From contig UESW01004237.1 of assembly GCA_900491605.1 (NCBI GenBank), positions 140,804 through 204,803 of the forward strand: DNA of 64,000 nucleotides, written 5' to 3'. The stretch comes from Calamus simplicifolius (lineage: Eukaryota > Streptophyta > Magnoliopsida > Arecales > Arecaceae). Position numbers and translations under genes: made by a program. Under the pieces are notes generated by a model that was not told where the DNA came from, ran no database searches, and saw nothing but the letters and a program-made list of their open reading frames with translations. Positions 45,873 through 57,461 of this stretch are shown piece after piece (positions within the stretch are counted from its first letter, which is position 1; every line of letters begins with the position of its first letter).

Positions 45873-47168
45873 ATGCTCAACTCGTTGAAGTCCCATGAAG
45901 AAGGTGAAGAGGACCCTGACCCCCATAACCATCACCACCACCACCACAAACCCCCGCATGGCCTCATCTCGCTCCTGACCCACGCCCGCCAGCTCTTGAT
46001 CAGCTGCGCCGAGCTCATCCACTGCGGCGACCTCCCCACTGCCCGCCGCACGGCCTCCCTCCTCTCCGCAGCTGCCTCGCCTTACGGCGATTCCGCCGAT
46101 CGCCTCACCCACCAGTTCGCTCGCGCCCTCTCCCTCCGCCTCGACATGAGCCTCGCCTCTCCCTTGCCCTCCGTCGACGTCTCCTCCTCCGAGGCCCTCC
46201 AGTCCTCCTACCTGTCGCTCAACCAGGTCACCCCATTCCTCCGCTTCGCTCACCTCACCGCCAACCAGGCCATCCTCGAGGCTGTCGATGGTCGCCGCCG
46301 CATCCACATCCTCGACTTCGACACCTCCCATGGGGTGCAGTGGCCCCCTCTCCTCCAGGCCATTGCCGAGCGCTCCAACACCAACGGCCCCCCGTCCATC
46401 CGCATCACCGGCACCGGCGCTGACCTCACCGTCCTTCGCCGAACTGGCGACCGCCTCCGGACCTTCGCCCACTCATTAGGCCTCCAGTTCCAATTCGACC
46501 CTCTCCTCCTCCTCCCCATCACTAGCAGCAGCAGCAGTACCAGCACGAGCACTCTTTTTGTTTCTAATACTACTACTACTACTTCTAATCTCACCTCCTC
46601 GTCTTCCTCCTTCCAACTCCATCCTGGCGAGACCCTTGCAGTGAATTGCGTGCTGTTCTTGCATAAGCTCCTCAAGGACAGCCGCAACGAGGACGATGGC
46701 TCGCGAGAGCTGAGGGCCTTTCTTCAAGCAGTGAAGGCGATGAACCCGGCAGTGGTGACGGTGGCCGAGAGGGAGGCGAGCCACAATTCACCGATTTTCC
46801 TGCGCAGGTTCCTGGAGGCGCTGGACCACTACACGGTGGTGTTCGAGTCTTTGGAGGCGACGCTGCCGCCCAGGAGCCAGGAGCGGCTGGCGGTGGAGCA
46901 GGTGTGGCTCGGGCGGGAGATCGAGGACATCATCGCAGGCGAAGGGGAGGGGAGGAAGGAGCGGCACGAGCGGTTCGCCCGCTGGGAGGGGCTCATGAGG
47001 GGTGCCGGATTCTCTAACCTTCCCCTCAGCCCCTTCGCCCTCTCGCAGGCGAAGCTACTGCTCCGACTGCACTACCCGTCCGAAGGCTATCAGCTCCAGA
47101 TGGTGAAGGATTCCATCTTCCTTGGTTGGCAGAACAAGGCGCTGTTCTCAGTCTCATCTTGGCACTAG
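45873..47168 (+). CDS. LAS: GRAS transcription regulator, LATERAL SUPPRESSOR/MONOCULM1 type
   Basis: An intronless 431-residue GRAS protein starting MLNSLKSHEE. A His run lies at about residues 18-25. Then come leucine heptad repeat I (LLISCAELIHCGDLPTARRT, 41-60), the VHIID motif as IHILDFD (144-150) in RRRIHILDFDTSHGVQWPPL, and repeat II from about 182. The PFYRE region is RRFLEALDHYTVVFESLEAT (311-330), and the SAW motif ends GWQNKALFSVSSW (418-430). LNQVTPFLRFAHLTANQAIL and KLLLRLHYPSEGY are hallmarks of the LAS/MOC1 branch. Known members act in the nucleus to start axillary meristems and tillers. A Ser/Thr/Asn-rich insertion (about 218-247) sits between repeat II and PFYRE. Length is close to rice MOC1. 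The subfamily is clear; one-to-one orthology is not proven. Confidence 0.93.
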   Translation: MLNSLKSHEEGEEDPDPHNHHHHHHKPPHGLISLLTHARQLLISCAELIHCGDLPTARRTASLLSAAASPYGDSADRLTHQFARALSLRLDMSLASPLPSVDVSSSEALQSSYLSLNQVTPFLRFAHLTANQAILEAVDGRRRIHILDFDTSHGVQWPPLLQAIAERSNTNGPPSIRITGTGADLTVLRRTGDRLRTFAHSLGLQFQFDPLLLLPITSSSSSTSTSTLFVSNTTTTTSNLTSSSSSFQLHPGETLAVNCVLFLHKLLKDSRNEDDGSRELRAFLQAVKAMNPAVVTVAEREASHNSPIFLRRFLEALDHYTVVFESLEATLPPRSQERLAVEQVWLGREIEDIIAGEGEGRKERHERFARWEGLMRGAGFSNLPLSPFALSQAKLLLRLHYPSEGYQLQMVKDSIFLGWQNKALFSVSSWH

Positions 47169-49888
47169 CTAGTGCAACAACAAAAGCTAGTGAATATTAT
47201 TGATTAATAAATATTAATTAAGCTTCTTTCCTTTTTCCATTGGATATGGGTTTAATTGCTTCTCGACTTAATTAAAGCAGGTTTTTAATTATAAGATGGT
47301 CAACAAATTAAAGCCCCAGTGGAGTGGAGTGGAGGGAGAAGGAAGGGAAGCAAGCATGCATGGATACATATATAGGTAATTGTAGAGATGTCTGGGGGTA
47401 CCTTTAATTTGTTATGATGTTATCTACAAACCCTAACCCTTAGAAAATTTCGAGGAGGTGCACATTGCATGGGAAATATTGGAACTGGTGATCGAACCAA
47501 AAAAGAAAGGCTGTACATGTTTCCTCACCACGCCTCCTCCTCTTCTCTTTGCTTGCCACCTTCTTGATTCCCAAGGCTAATTAAGTCCCTCGATCCCTCA
47601 AGTGTTCTCGATCGTTTCTTTTCCCAAATTATATAGGGCTGTTGCATAGAGTACTTTGTTTCCTCCTCACAATTTATTTTTTCTTTGTGCTAGCTAGTCT
47701 ACTACTTATGCATGTATTGCTTCTTATATTCTTAAAAATGGAGGTGTTTCTGGATATTTAGTTTAATTGTTATATTTTATGAAGGAACTTGCAGTAAGAC
47801 AGTACCTTCTTATTTTAATTTGTTACTTGGTCATGGGAACTCTGTCGCTTTTGCTTCCGGCCGGGTCTGGCTTGTCTCTTTGGGATAGTTTACGAATAAT
47901 GGGTTGCGCTCACCTACATTTATTTTTCTCTTCATGGGTCCTCGATCATGTTTGCATGGCTTTTAGTTGCATTCACTTGCCTGTTGGTGCCTGATGCAGT
48001 GATTATTATTAGTAATCATGTTCGGTCACTACTACCTCTGATTAAAGAATTGTTGTGGAGTAGTATATTTATAATAAGGGCTAGTTGTTGGGTTTCCATG
48101 GCAGAAAACATCATATAGGCTCTTCTACCCTGCAAAAGGGCGCCTTGTGTTTCAAATATTCTCTCGTCTTGTGCTCCCAGGATGGGTGTTTTGCTCTTGT
48201 TTTCTGTGCTCATCTGTCCGAGATATGCTTGTTAGTTGTCTTTTCGAGTGCATCATTTCCCCGTTCCCTCCCACCCCCTTAATTGCTGCATCTTGTCCCC
48301 CCAAACAAAATCATGGGATTTCTCAAACTCTTAACTATGGGTGACCACCTTGCCCCCCTCACCTAACAAATTAATCATTTCCTTTTAGAAGCCTCCATCC
48401 TTGGGATCTTGCATGCCTGCTTGGTTCCTCCACAAGCACCCATGATTTCTTTTCTGCCTTTGATGAACCTCTCCTCCCTTCCCCCTATAATTAGCTTTGG
48501 TTGTATTAATGCAAAGAGCAACTCATTTGATCTCCCTTAATTTTCTTAAACATGTCCCTAATACTCATTGTCAGCTATTGCTTCAATAGTACAAGCGCCT
48601 CTTAGCACTTAGATGAAACTTGTAGTGTGACTACGGATGAACCAAATAATCAAGCCCTTGAAATGTTTCATTATTAAAAAAATATAAACCAAGAAGTTTC
48701 TTTCTTAAACATTTATGATCTAAAATATTATTATGATATCCTTTAGATTTGTAGTTTTAACTTATTCTCAGTTAAAATCATAATTCATAGTATTAAATAT
48801 GAGAATGATAATTTATATGGTCTACCAGCTACCCTGCCAAAATAGTTTTAGAGAAGTAAAAGAACTCGGTGGATGCTGTGCAAAAGTTTCTATATAAGCA
48901 TGTATGATTAACCCAAACGCAAATTGTCAACCATACAAAGCTCTGAAAGCCCAGGAGGTGCAGGCGTACGGTTTTTTAAGTATTATTGTATCTCATTCTT
49001 CTTTTATTCTCTTCTCTCATTTGAACACTTGAAGTATGGATGAAAAGCACATGCTTCCTCATAGTGTTATTGTTCATGACATAGGAATTGTTTTGTATGA
49101 TGATAGCATAAGTATCAAGTGCAAACATTGTTTTTTTAGTACTAAACCTTCATTTACATGACAAAAACTGTGAAATGGATCCGATTGAATCATGATCGAG
49201 GGTATTTCTTGGGTTCTTCTGCTCTAACATTTATGACCTGACGCAAGAAAAGAACATTGATATGACTCAAGAAACCCAGGTTCTGCCTTTCCCTTCGGAG
49301 CAACTGCATTTTGTGATAGCAATACAAACAAACGAACGAACATACATATTCAATAACGACATACCTTTCATTGGATGGATACAACGGTTGATATGTACAG
49401 ATATATAAATGCTATATATCAGAGTATGGATGCCCGTACCTGAATTATATGCAGCCTTTTTCTGAGGGAATGAACTATATATATATATTTGGTCATCTGA
49501 ATGAGTGTGGGTGAAGTAATGAGGTAGCTTGGCAAATTGGACAAATTCAAGGAAGTATCTGTTGCATTTATTGCAATGATATATGAGAAGGGGGCCTACC
49601 ATATATCAGGATCTGTCAAAGAGATCCTCTATTTATGTTCTTAATGATTGAATGCTCAGGAAAAAAACTTAATTTATGGGATCATCTACTGATCTGAAAG
49701 GGCGTCTCTCTCACTCACAGTCAAAAGTATCCAACAGCGGTTCGGGAGAATCCAAGCTAACCATGGTCCAATAAAGTCGGGAAGGACAAACAGCTTCCCA
49801 GCCAATGCGCATCATGCTTTCCAAATCATGTGAGCTAATATCATATTCATCAAAAAGATAGCCTAGCTTCCTGCTGCCACCCTTGAGC
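47169..49888. other. Downstream region of the GRAS gene, low in transposons
   Basis: No gene or clear transposon is seen. A telo-box-like AAACCCTAA lies at 47428-47436, 260 bp after the stop. Open frames such as 47767-47994 and 48085-48344 show no domain. In Arabidopsis a conserved enhancer downstream of LAS is needed for its expression, so this interval may hold the equivalent; that is inference. Confidence 0.5.
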
Positions 49889-50352
49889 TTTGTTTGGATT
49901 TTCAAAGGGAAAGGAAGGAGAGAGTAAAAAAAAGAAAAGGAATGGAATGGAAAGAAAGAAAAGAAGGGTTGTTCTTCGTTTGGAAAGGATGGAAGAGAAA
50001 AAAAAAGTAAATTATTTTGTTTGAATAAAGAGGAAAGAAAAGAAAGAAAGAGTTATGTGAAATTATGCCCCTTTTAGAATAGGGAATGATCATAAAAATA
50101 AAAGAATAAAGAATAAAAAATAAAGATATTTTAATTTTTTAAAAAATATAATTTAAACATTTTTTTCCTCCTCCATTAATTTAGGGATTAACAAAAGGAG
50201 AAAGATAAAAATCAGTTACTTTCATTCCTTTTCCCTCTTTTTTTACCCTCCTTCTAATCTTTTACCCTCCTTTCAAATAAAGCAACTTATAACCTTTCTC
50301 CTTCTTTTCCTTTCCATCTCCTTCATTTTCTCCCATCCAAATAGTCCCTTAG
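49889..50352. mobile_element. Candidate MITE with purine/pyrimidine-rich inverted ends
   Basis: The left end has TTGTTTGGAT followed by a GGAAAGGAAGGAG-rich arm. The right end has the inverse, a CCTTTCC-rich arm followed by ATCCAAATAGTCC. It is about 460 bp with an AT-rich centre. The inverted arms are imperfect and no target duplication was confirmed. Confidence 0.4.
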
Positions 50353-51000
50353 CCAGGAACCACTTTCAGGCAACAATGTCACCATTCACGGCTGTGGTTA
50401 CCGGACAGAACCAAGCCAGTTAAAATGCTTCCAAGAGAGAGCATCGCATATGAAGATATGAGTCAAGGTTGATAAGAGAACCCTATGGGAACGGGAGTAC
50501 AATAAGAGATGCCTTCATGCATGGACAAAAGAGATCTTGAAAGGTAATATGCTTGAATTGTTAAAGAATGAGGCTGTTTATATTTGATGGAGTAATCAGT
50601 GGGTGGAGACCAAAAAGATCAACTATATATATATATATATATGCACTAGTAAGCTGTGCAAGCTTAAGGGTGTGCATGAAAATATTCTCTTGAAAAATGT
50701 GGAGATAGTCTAAGATTGCTGACTCCAGCAAGGAGGGGAGCACAGGAAGGCGATGGCAGAGGAGGAAGACATATGGGAGGATCTCGTACCTTACTGTGGT
50801 TGAGGTCAGGAGTGGTAGGGCTTAGGGTTGCGTAGAAGGGAGTGGTGTAAAGGATGGGTATGGGCTGGTTGGTACGAGGCTGGATTGCTGATAGGAAGAA
50901 AAGTGGCCACAGGCATATGTTTTGGGACCCATGGCCCGCAGTGCCCCTGCTCCATCCGTAAGCAATCCTACTCAAATTATTCAAAGAAAGAGAGCGAGCG

Positions 51001-51043
<43 letters not shown>

Positions 51044-52419
51044 ATTTTAAGCATGCTAACGAGTCTACATATCGATATACAAGTATCAGTATTTAGAATA
51101 TTCTTCTTTCTTGTCTCTAAGTGGGTTTTGGAGCATACATGCTAACGAGTCCACAGGAAACGTATGAAAGTAAGTATCGTGGATTTTGGAGCATACCATT
51201 TACCCATCTCCACGGCATGGAGAAAAATCTAAGCTACAAGGCAGACTAAGATTAATGTTCCACCAAGGGACAGAGTCGGATACGAGGAAATTAAGATATC
51301 CGAAGATAACAGGGAACCGAAGGAGCGAGTTGATATGGTCATGTATAATAAAGATATAAGAGGATCATCCTGATAGATAACTCTTGATATGAATGATCGA
51401 TGGATCCAAGGAACTCAAAATGCCATTCCAAATAATGGCCTCAACAGTAAGAATGGCATCAAAAATATGTTATGCTAAGGATGCTTGAATAAGAAAATAA
51501 GCGAACACCGGCCACAAATATCCACACACATCTCTCTTAAATGAAGAGTTGAGGCGTTATTTTACGTCCATGCAAGCATATTTGCCAAACTGGCAGCTTT
51601 AATCTAGATTCCCGACTTACTAATGTACGAAGAGAAGAGCTGAGGAAAAAAAAAAAGACACTAATTTGGATGGTCTCACTGGTGCTATACCGTGTAGAAG
51701 ATAGAGCAATAGGCACTGTATCGTATTTTCCAAGCACTGCTAATTATGTTGTCAAGGACAATTATATCCCACAGGAAAAATTGTAGTCACTATGTAATTG
51801 GATTAGTCTCTATCTCACAATCTCATGCAATCCTATGTAATTTAGTTTTCTAAACTGAAGAATGAAAACAAAGTTTGAACCGTCACCTATCTTTATAAAT
51901 TTAGGAGGTCAAACTTTTCTCTCTCTCTCTCTCTTTTTTTTTTTTTTTTCTTCCCTGTTTTACAAAAACAACAAGAGATCGCAGGAATTAAGGGAAGGCA
52001 GAATCGTTCTGGAGGGGTATGGTTTGTTGGTTTCTCTTCTTCAGGGGATAAAAAAGACAAGGAGAGGGGTGGGGCGGAGGGAATGGCACTGTCATCAGTC
52101 GCGTCAGACATTAAACTAGGTCAGGAGGTAGCACGTCCATCCACCCTTTCAGAGAAACAGCAACGTACCCTCCCCTCCCTACCATCCCCAATAGCAAGTA
52201 TACGATACATAATATATAATGGAATGTGAAAACTACGTACCCATCGAGGCCATTCACATCTGGGCAGTAATATTAATATATCCAGGGCTTCAACCCGACA
52301 CCACCCCATGGTTATAATTACCTTAGCACACTACAGAATTATGACAGATTATAATTTTACTATAATCATAATCAGAAATAATTATTAAACAGAACCTGAT
52401 CTTGATACTTACTTGCCAC
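50353..52419. other. Intergenic DNA with microsatellites
   Basis: No supportable gene. It contains an AT run near 50627-50641, a (GA)n array at 51005-51042 and a CT/poly-T run at about 51919-51950. Confidence 0.55.
51005..51042. repeat. (GA)n microsatellite
   Basis: About nineteen GA dinucleotides, preceded by GAGC repeats. Confidence 0.95.
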
Positions 52420-54252
52420 TGATATGGCTGGTGTAGCCACGTGCAGCCGCATGGGCAATCTCGATAAAATCAGAGCATTTTTGCGTCCCGACCATTCCTG
52501 ACCGGCCCCTCTCGGCCCCGGCATCGCCAGGCCCACCGAGTCGGCTCAGGCCATTCCTGGCCGGCCCCTCTCGGCCCGGCGTCTCTGAGCCCGCCGAGTC
52601 GGCCCAGGCCATCCCTGGTCGTCCCCTCTCGGCCCCGACATCTCCAAGCCGCCGAGTCGGCCCCGGCCGTTCCTGACCGGCCCCTCTCGGCCCCGGCGTC
52701 TCCGAGCCCGCCGAGTCAGCCCCGGCCATTCCTGGCCGGCCCCTCTTGGCCCCGGTGTCTCCAGGCCCACCGAGTCGGTCCAGACCATTCCTGGCCGGCC
52801 CCTCTCGGCCCCGGCATCTCCGAGCCCACCGAGTCGGCCCCGGCCGTTCCTGGCCGGCCCCTCTCGGTCCCGGCGTCTTTGAGCCCACCGAGTCGGCCCT
52901 GGCCATTCCTGGCCGGCCCCTCTCGGCCCCGGCATCTTCGAGCCCACCGAGTCGGCCCTGGCCATTCCTGCCGGCCCCTCTCGGCCCCGGTATCTCCAGG
53001 CCCACCGAGTCGGCCCAGGCCATTCCTGGCCGGCCCCTCTCGGCCTCGGCGTCTCCGAGCCCGCCGAGTCGGCCCCGACCATTCCTGGCCGACCCCTCTC
53101 GGCCCCGGCGTCTCCGAACCCGCCGAGTCGGCCCCGACCGTTCTTCGCCGGCCCCTCTCGGCCCCGGCGTCTCCGAGCCCGCCGAGTCGGCCCCGACCAT
53201 CCCTGGCCGGCCCCTCTCGGCCCCGGTGTCTCCAGGCCCGCCGAGTCGGCCCAGGCCATTCCTGGCCGGCCCCTCTCGGCCCCGGCGTCTCTGAGCCCGC
53301 CGAGTCGGCCCCGGCCGTTCCTGGCCGACCCCTCTCGGCCCCGGCATCTCCGAGCCCGCCGAGTTGGCCCCAGCCATTCCTGGCCGGCCCCTCTCGGCCC
53401 CGGCATCTCCAAGCCCGCGAGTCAGCCCCGGCGTTTCCAGGCCTCCGAATCGGCCCAGGCCATTCCTGGCCAGCCCCTCGCGGCCCCGGCATCTCCAAGC
53501 CCGCCGAGTCGGCCCAGGCCATCCCTGCCGGCCCCTCTCGGCCCCGGCGTCTCCAAGCCCGCCGAGTCGGCCCAGGCCATCCTTGGCCAGCCCCGCCCCG
53601 TACTTCCTGGCCGGGAGGTCGGCCCCGGCCGCCCCTGGTCAACCAGGCTCAGCCTCGACTCCCCCGGAAGGTCGAGATGTCCAGTTCTCTCCAGATCGGC
53701 CCCAGCATGGCCCCAGCAGTTCAAGAAACCACCTTTCTGACTCGCGCCGCCTGACAACACCAGATCCATCTACCCACTGGCCACGTTGTTGATGGGACTA
53801 GACCCAACAACTCAGCAGCCCCACTGATTGATGGGACTTAACCCACCAACCACCGTTTTCTCCCTCTCCGATGGGACAGGACCCACCAACCTGCCAGATC
53901 CACACAACTTCCAATAACCCGCAGACATTCCTTCCTCACAGAATCCCATGTGATCATGTCAACCCCTATAAAAAGTGAATCCACTCTCTAAACAGGTATG
54001 TGCGATAATCCCCAAAATCGCTGTCTTAGCACTCAGAAAGGAATCCCTCCTCTCTGAGATCTCCTTTTCCATACCAAAAAGGGCTCACTCGAGCCCCTCT
54101 TCAGCTGTGACCTCAATTGCTAACTTGGGCGTCGGAGGGTCCCACCGGAGAATCCTCTCCGGTCTTGGGACTTCTTTGCAGGCAACCTGGTGAACCAAAG
54201 TTCGAGAAGCACTCCGTTCTCGACGTTCAGGATCGGTGATTGGGCGTCATTA
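52420..54252 (+). mobile_element. 5' LTR of Tat-like element 3
   Basis: It begins TGATATGGCTGG and ends GGCGTCATTA, matching the LTR ends of element 1 and of the solo LTR. The TATA box TATAAAAAG is at 53967-53975. The first two thirds are filled by a roughly 59-bp tandem array. Confidence 0.85.
52490..53620. repeat. ~59-bp GC-rich tandem array inside the LTR of element 3
   Basis: There are about nineteen units of 58-60 bp: CCTGGCCGGCCCCTCTCGGC, CCCGGCGTCTCCGAGCCCGC, CGAGTCGGCCC. Long frames stay open on several strands and frames (for example 322 codons on minus from 53377); they are repeat artefacts with very biased Gly/Arg/Pro composition. Confidence 0.92.
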
Positions 54253-54255
54253 GAT

Positions 54256-54273
54256 TGGCGCGCCAGGAAGGGG
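54256..54273 (+). other. Primer binding site of element 3
   Basis: TGGCGCGCCAGGAAGGGG, identical to the site at 7413-7430, three bases after the LTR end. Confidence 0.75.
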
Positions 54274-54358
54274 GGGCAAGAAAAAGTAGCGAACATTCTC
54301 CCGGCGCTACATCTCAGTAGGCGAGACTCTCTCCCCCCCCTCTTCTCTTCTAGAAACC

Positions 54359-54506
54359 ATGGTGGTGACGCGAGCTCAGGACGCCTCCGTCAGCTGTCCA
54401 GCAGGGCTTCCCCCGCCAACTAGGCAGCAGGAGGCCAATCCCCCTGCTACCAACCCTCCAGTTACCTGCCCGCCGTCGGAGGCCGCAGATCAAACAGCGG
54501 AGCGGC
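54359..54506 (+). pseudogene. gag start of element 3, truncated by insertion
   Basis: It opens MVVTRAQDASVS, the counterpart of MVMTRVQEVSTS in element 1, and is Pro/Ala/Gln-rich. It is cut after about 49 codons where the Del-like LTR begins at 54507. Confidence 0.8.
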
Positions 54507-57426
54507 TGTCAGCTCCCCCTTCTCTCTGGGGCCACAGACAGCACACCTGCACACTTGTGGTAATCGGATAGAGTTTTACTAGTCTTTATGTAGCGCTCCA
54601 TAAAGAGCTAGAGAACCCCAACTAATTATCATAAGTGGCAGACACACGAAAACACATCCTGTTAAAAACTTTTCATTTTCATCTCAATTATATACACAAA
54701 TCACTCAATCAACACTAAGCATCAACCTGCTCAGATAATATTTTTCATGACATTCCTCAGGCAGTTTACAAGATCACATTCACAATCGACATCAAAATCC
54801 TAAGTGCACACATCATGCTCATAATTTTCTCCAAAACATAAGTCTCGTATTCATATCCAAAAAGGTCTAAAACATCATTACATCTCACTGTACACATACA
54901 CATATACAAAATACAAATATCAAACCACACTCTCTCAATATACAAGGCTAGCATTTATACACCTTGCATCCAAGCAAGCTTCACCAGCTAAGGGTTCTGT
55001 CCTGCTTATCTTGTGATCCTGGCAGAAATACTCACTGATCTGAAAGAACATTTAAATCATAGAGGGATGAGACCTAAGTCCCAGTGACTGGATAACCATC
55101 TAACTATGGAGAAATAGAGAACCATAACCTCTTATTTCAATCGTATGCTGATACTATTTAGCTTGTACAACTCAAAGTACATTTTTAACATGATATCAGA
55201 TAAAATAAAATGTAGCTTATTCTTCAAATAACATATCAGTACTGAAATACTCTATAATAACTTTTCACTGAAAGATAACTCATTAAGATAAAAATCCATG
55301 CATTACAATATGAAGATATGCATTCTTTATCTACAACCCAGACTCCCATCGGGATCTGCTTGCCCACTGGCATCTCAAGTAAGCTCTCCCTCTCGGGATA
55401 ACTATTTGGCCCATTGGCCCTTTTTATATCACAACATATGCTTTTAGATCTCATGATGCTGGGCTGTGTGTGTAATGCCTCTGAGGTACCACCCTACAGT
55501 CGCCCTTCGTAGGTGTACTCTCATCGGGTGCGTGACTAGCAACAGGATCCCCGCACAAATAGCACCCCTTACCCGTGCGGTTCACCTGGCAAAGTGCTTT
55601 GTTCCTTAACCCTGGAACCTCGGGTTTTCTCTCTGCCCCCACGGGCTATATATAGTAATCAGCTCCACTGAGCTATGATTCATGCCCCCACGGGCTGCTC
55701 ACAACCAGCCCCACTGGTCTGGTTAAGCGTGCACTCACCCCTGATTCTGGGGTTCATCGTACGATTGTTCGCAAGGAGGTGCCGGCTCGATAGTAGTGTG
55801 CAATGCTCATGCTACAGTACAGTCTAAAGGGTGATCAGCCCCCTAGCTGCCTGATGCTCAGTATGATACATACATCATTTGTAAAGCTTTATCATGCAAA
55901 TATGCCATGTATACATTAAAAATCCCTCATCGAAACTCATGCTTATGTGTTTATGCTCAAAACTCATGCTCGAAACTCATGCTTTATGCTTAAAACTCAT
56001 GCTCAAAACTCATTTATCAGAATATCATATACTAGGTTCTCATTTCTCATATTTAAAACATACATAATACTCTGCTAAACATAACATACCATAACTAGGT
56101 ATTAATCTCATTATACTAGCTCAAATTAACTTCTCATTGCTAGATGAGAAACCCACTCACCTTAGTAGGTTACTCCTCGACTGGTACTCAACTCTGGTAT
56201 TCCGGCTCCCTGGAATAACCCTCTTGACCTACGTCAACATACAGATACGATAGCTATTAGGATTACCTCCACACGAGGTTTTCCCACGAACCATGCATGC
56301 ATACATGATCTATCCTCTAATATCTCATTATTTTCTTCCACCCTTTCTCTACTCAAGATTACTTCTACTATTACCTCAAAATACAATAATCTAAGAAAAT
56401 CTAAAGTCATACAAGATCTAGGGAAGCTATAGCTTACCTGGAGTCGAGCACAAACCCCAAGCTTCCCTTTCCCTTTCTCTTTCTTCCTCCTTTTTCTTCT
56501 TCTTCCTCTTCCTCTCTTTTCTCCTCTTCTTTCTCTCTTTCTTTCTTTCTTTCTTTTCTCTGGCTGAACCCACGTTTCCCTTTTTCTCTAATGACTTGGG
56601 GACCAAGTCATTGGAAACTTAAGGGTTAAGGCATGCCAAATTCCCTTTTGCCCTCAAACACTCTTAACGCACGCTTTTTGGAAAACACGTGGCTCACTTA
56701 TAACCATGATATTTTGCCCTTAGATTTTCTTTCCAAGTTGCCCTTAACACAATTAGCAATTGACATCGGAGCCTTTTCCCATTTTGCCCCTGATATAGCA
56801 TTTTTTTAATCGATTTATAGCCCAGATTATCATTTTTTACTTAAATCGATACTTTTATGTAACATTTCTAAGAAAAGACTTTACCAGCTTGAAGAACTCG
56901 ATTTTAGAAATCCAACGGTTCAAACGGCATCCAAATCGGACTTGAAACGGATTAAATATGAAATTCTCAAGATTTAACTCAGAAAAACCTGCCGTCTTGG
57001 AGTCGGCTCGAACAGATTTGGAGTCGGCTCCAGCAGAAATAGGGTCGACTCCAGAAAAGTAGGGGTCGACTCCAGAAAAGTAGGGTCGACTCCAGCTCTG
57101 CAGGGTCGACTCCAAAGCGTGCCGAAAGTTTAAAACCGTGCCAGAGTCGACTCCACTCCAATTAGGTCGACTCCAACCACTAAAAACATCATTTTAGGAT
57201 AAAACTCAAACTAAACTTGATTTTTCTTGTGATTTAAACCCATTAAAACTTAAGTCTCTCAATTTCTTAAATCAAACTCATTAACATTCAGAAATATACT
57301 TATTTACTCCAAAATTTCTTCTCTTTACATTTATCAAAAGGCCAACACACCCACATTTCACTGAAACTTTCTGACTTTCATTTCAAATGAAAATGCCATA
57401 AATTACAAGGTTTTCAGGATGTTACA
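54507..57426 (-). mobile_element. Left LTR (3' LTR of the minus-strand Del-like element)
   Basis: 2920 bp, TGTCAGCTCC to GGATGTTACA on plus. It contains a self-complementary TATA-like CTATATATAG at 55645-55654, a pyrimidine-rich tract at about 56458-56560 and a cluster of GTCGACTCC repeats at 57000-57175. A minus-strand open frame at 55451-55642 is repeated in the other LTR and is not a gene. Confidence 0.92.
57000..57175. repeat. GTCGACTCC short repeat cluster in the Del-like LTR
   Basis: GGGTCGACTCC or close variants occur about eight times at irregular spacing of roughly 20-40 bp. Each core GAGTCGACTC-like motif is self-complementary. The cluster lies near the LTR start in the element's orientation (U3). 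Confidence 0.85.
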
Positions 57427-57441
57427 ATTCTCCCCCTCTTA
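57427..57441 (-). other. Polypurine tract of the Del-like element
   Basis: On the minus strand TAAGAGGGGGAGAAT directly precedes the TGTAACATCC that starts the LTR. Confidence 0.8.
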
Positions 57442-57461
57442 AGAAATTTCGTCCCCGAAAT

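Larger units (their letters stand above)
52420..54506 (+). mobile_element. Tat-like gypsy element 3, 5' part (interrupted)
   Basis: It consists of a 5' LTR (52420-54252), a PBS identical in sequence to that of element 1, and the first 148 bases of gag. At 54507 the gag is cut by the LTR of a Del-like element. The rest of element 3 must lie beyond the window end. Confidence 0.85.

Noticed and set aside
45867..46784. Long minus-strand frames opposite the GRAS gene (201, 145 and 102 codons)
   Set aside because: Shadows of the GC-rich GRAS coding sequence on the other strand; no domain.
52409..53754. Several overlapping frames of 142-322 codons, Gly/Arg/Pro-rich
   Set aside because: They are translations of a roughly 59-bp GC-rich tandem array inside an LTR and are open on both strands at once.
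55451..55642. Small frame with CYLCGD resembling a zinc knuckle
   Set aside because: It lies in an LTR and is repeated at 63374-63565; real gag zinc knuckles are in the internal region.
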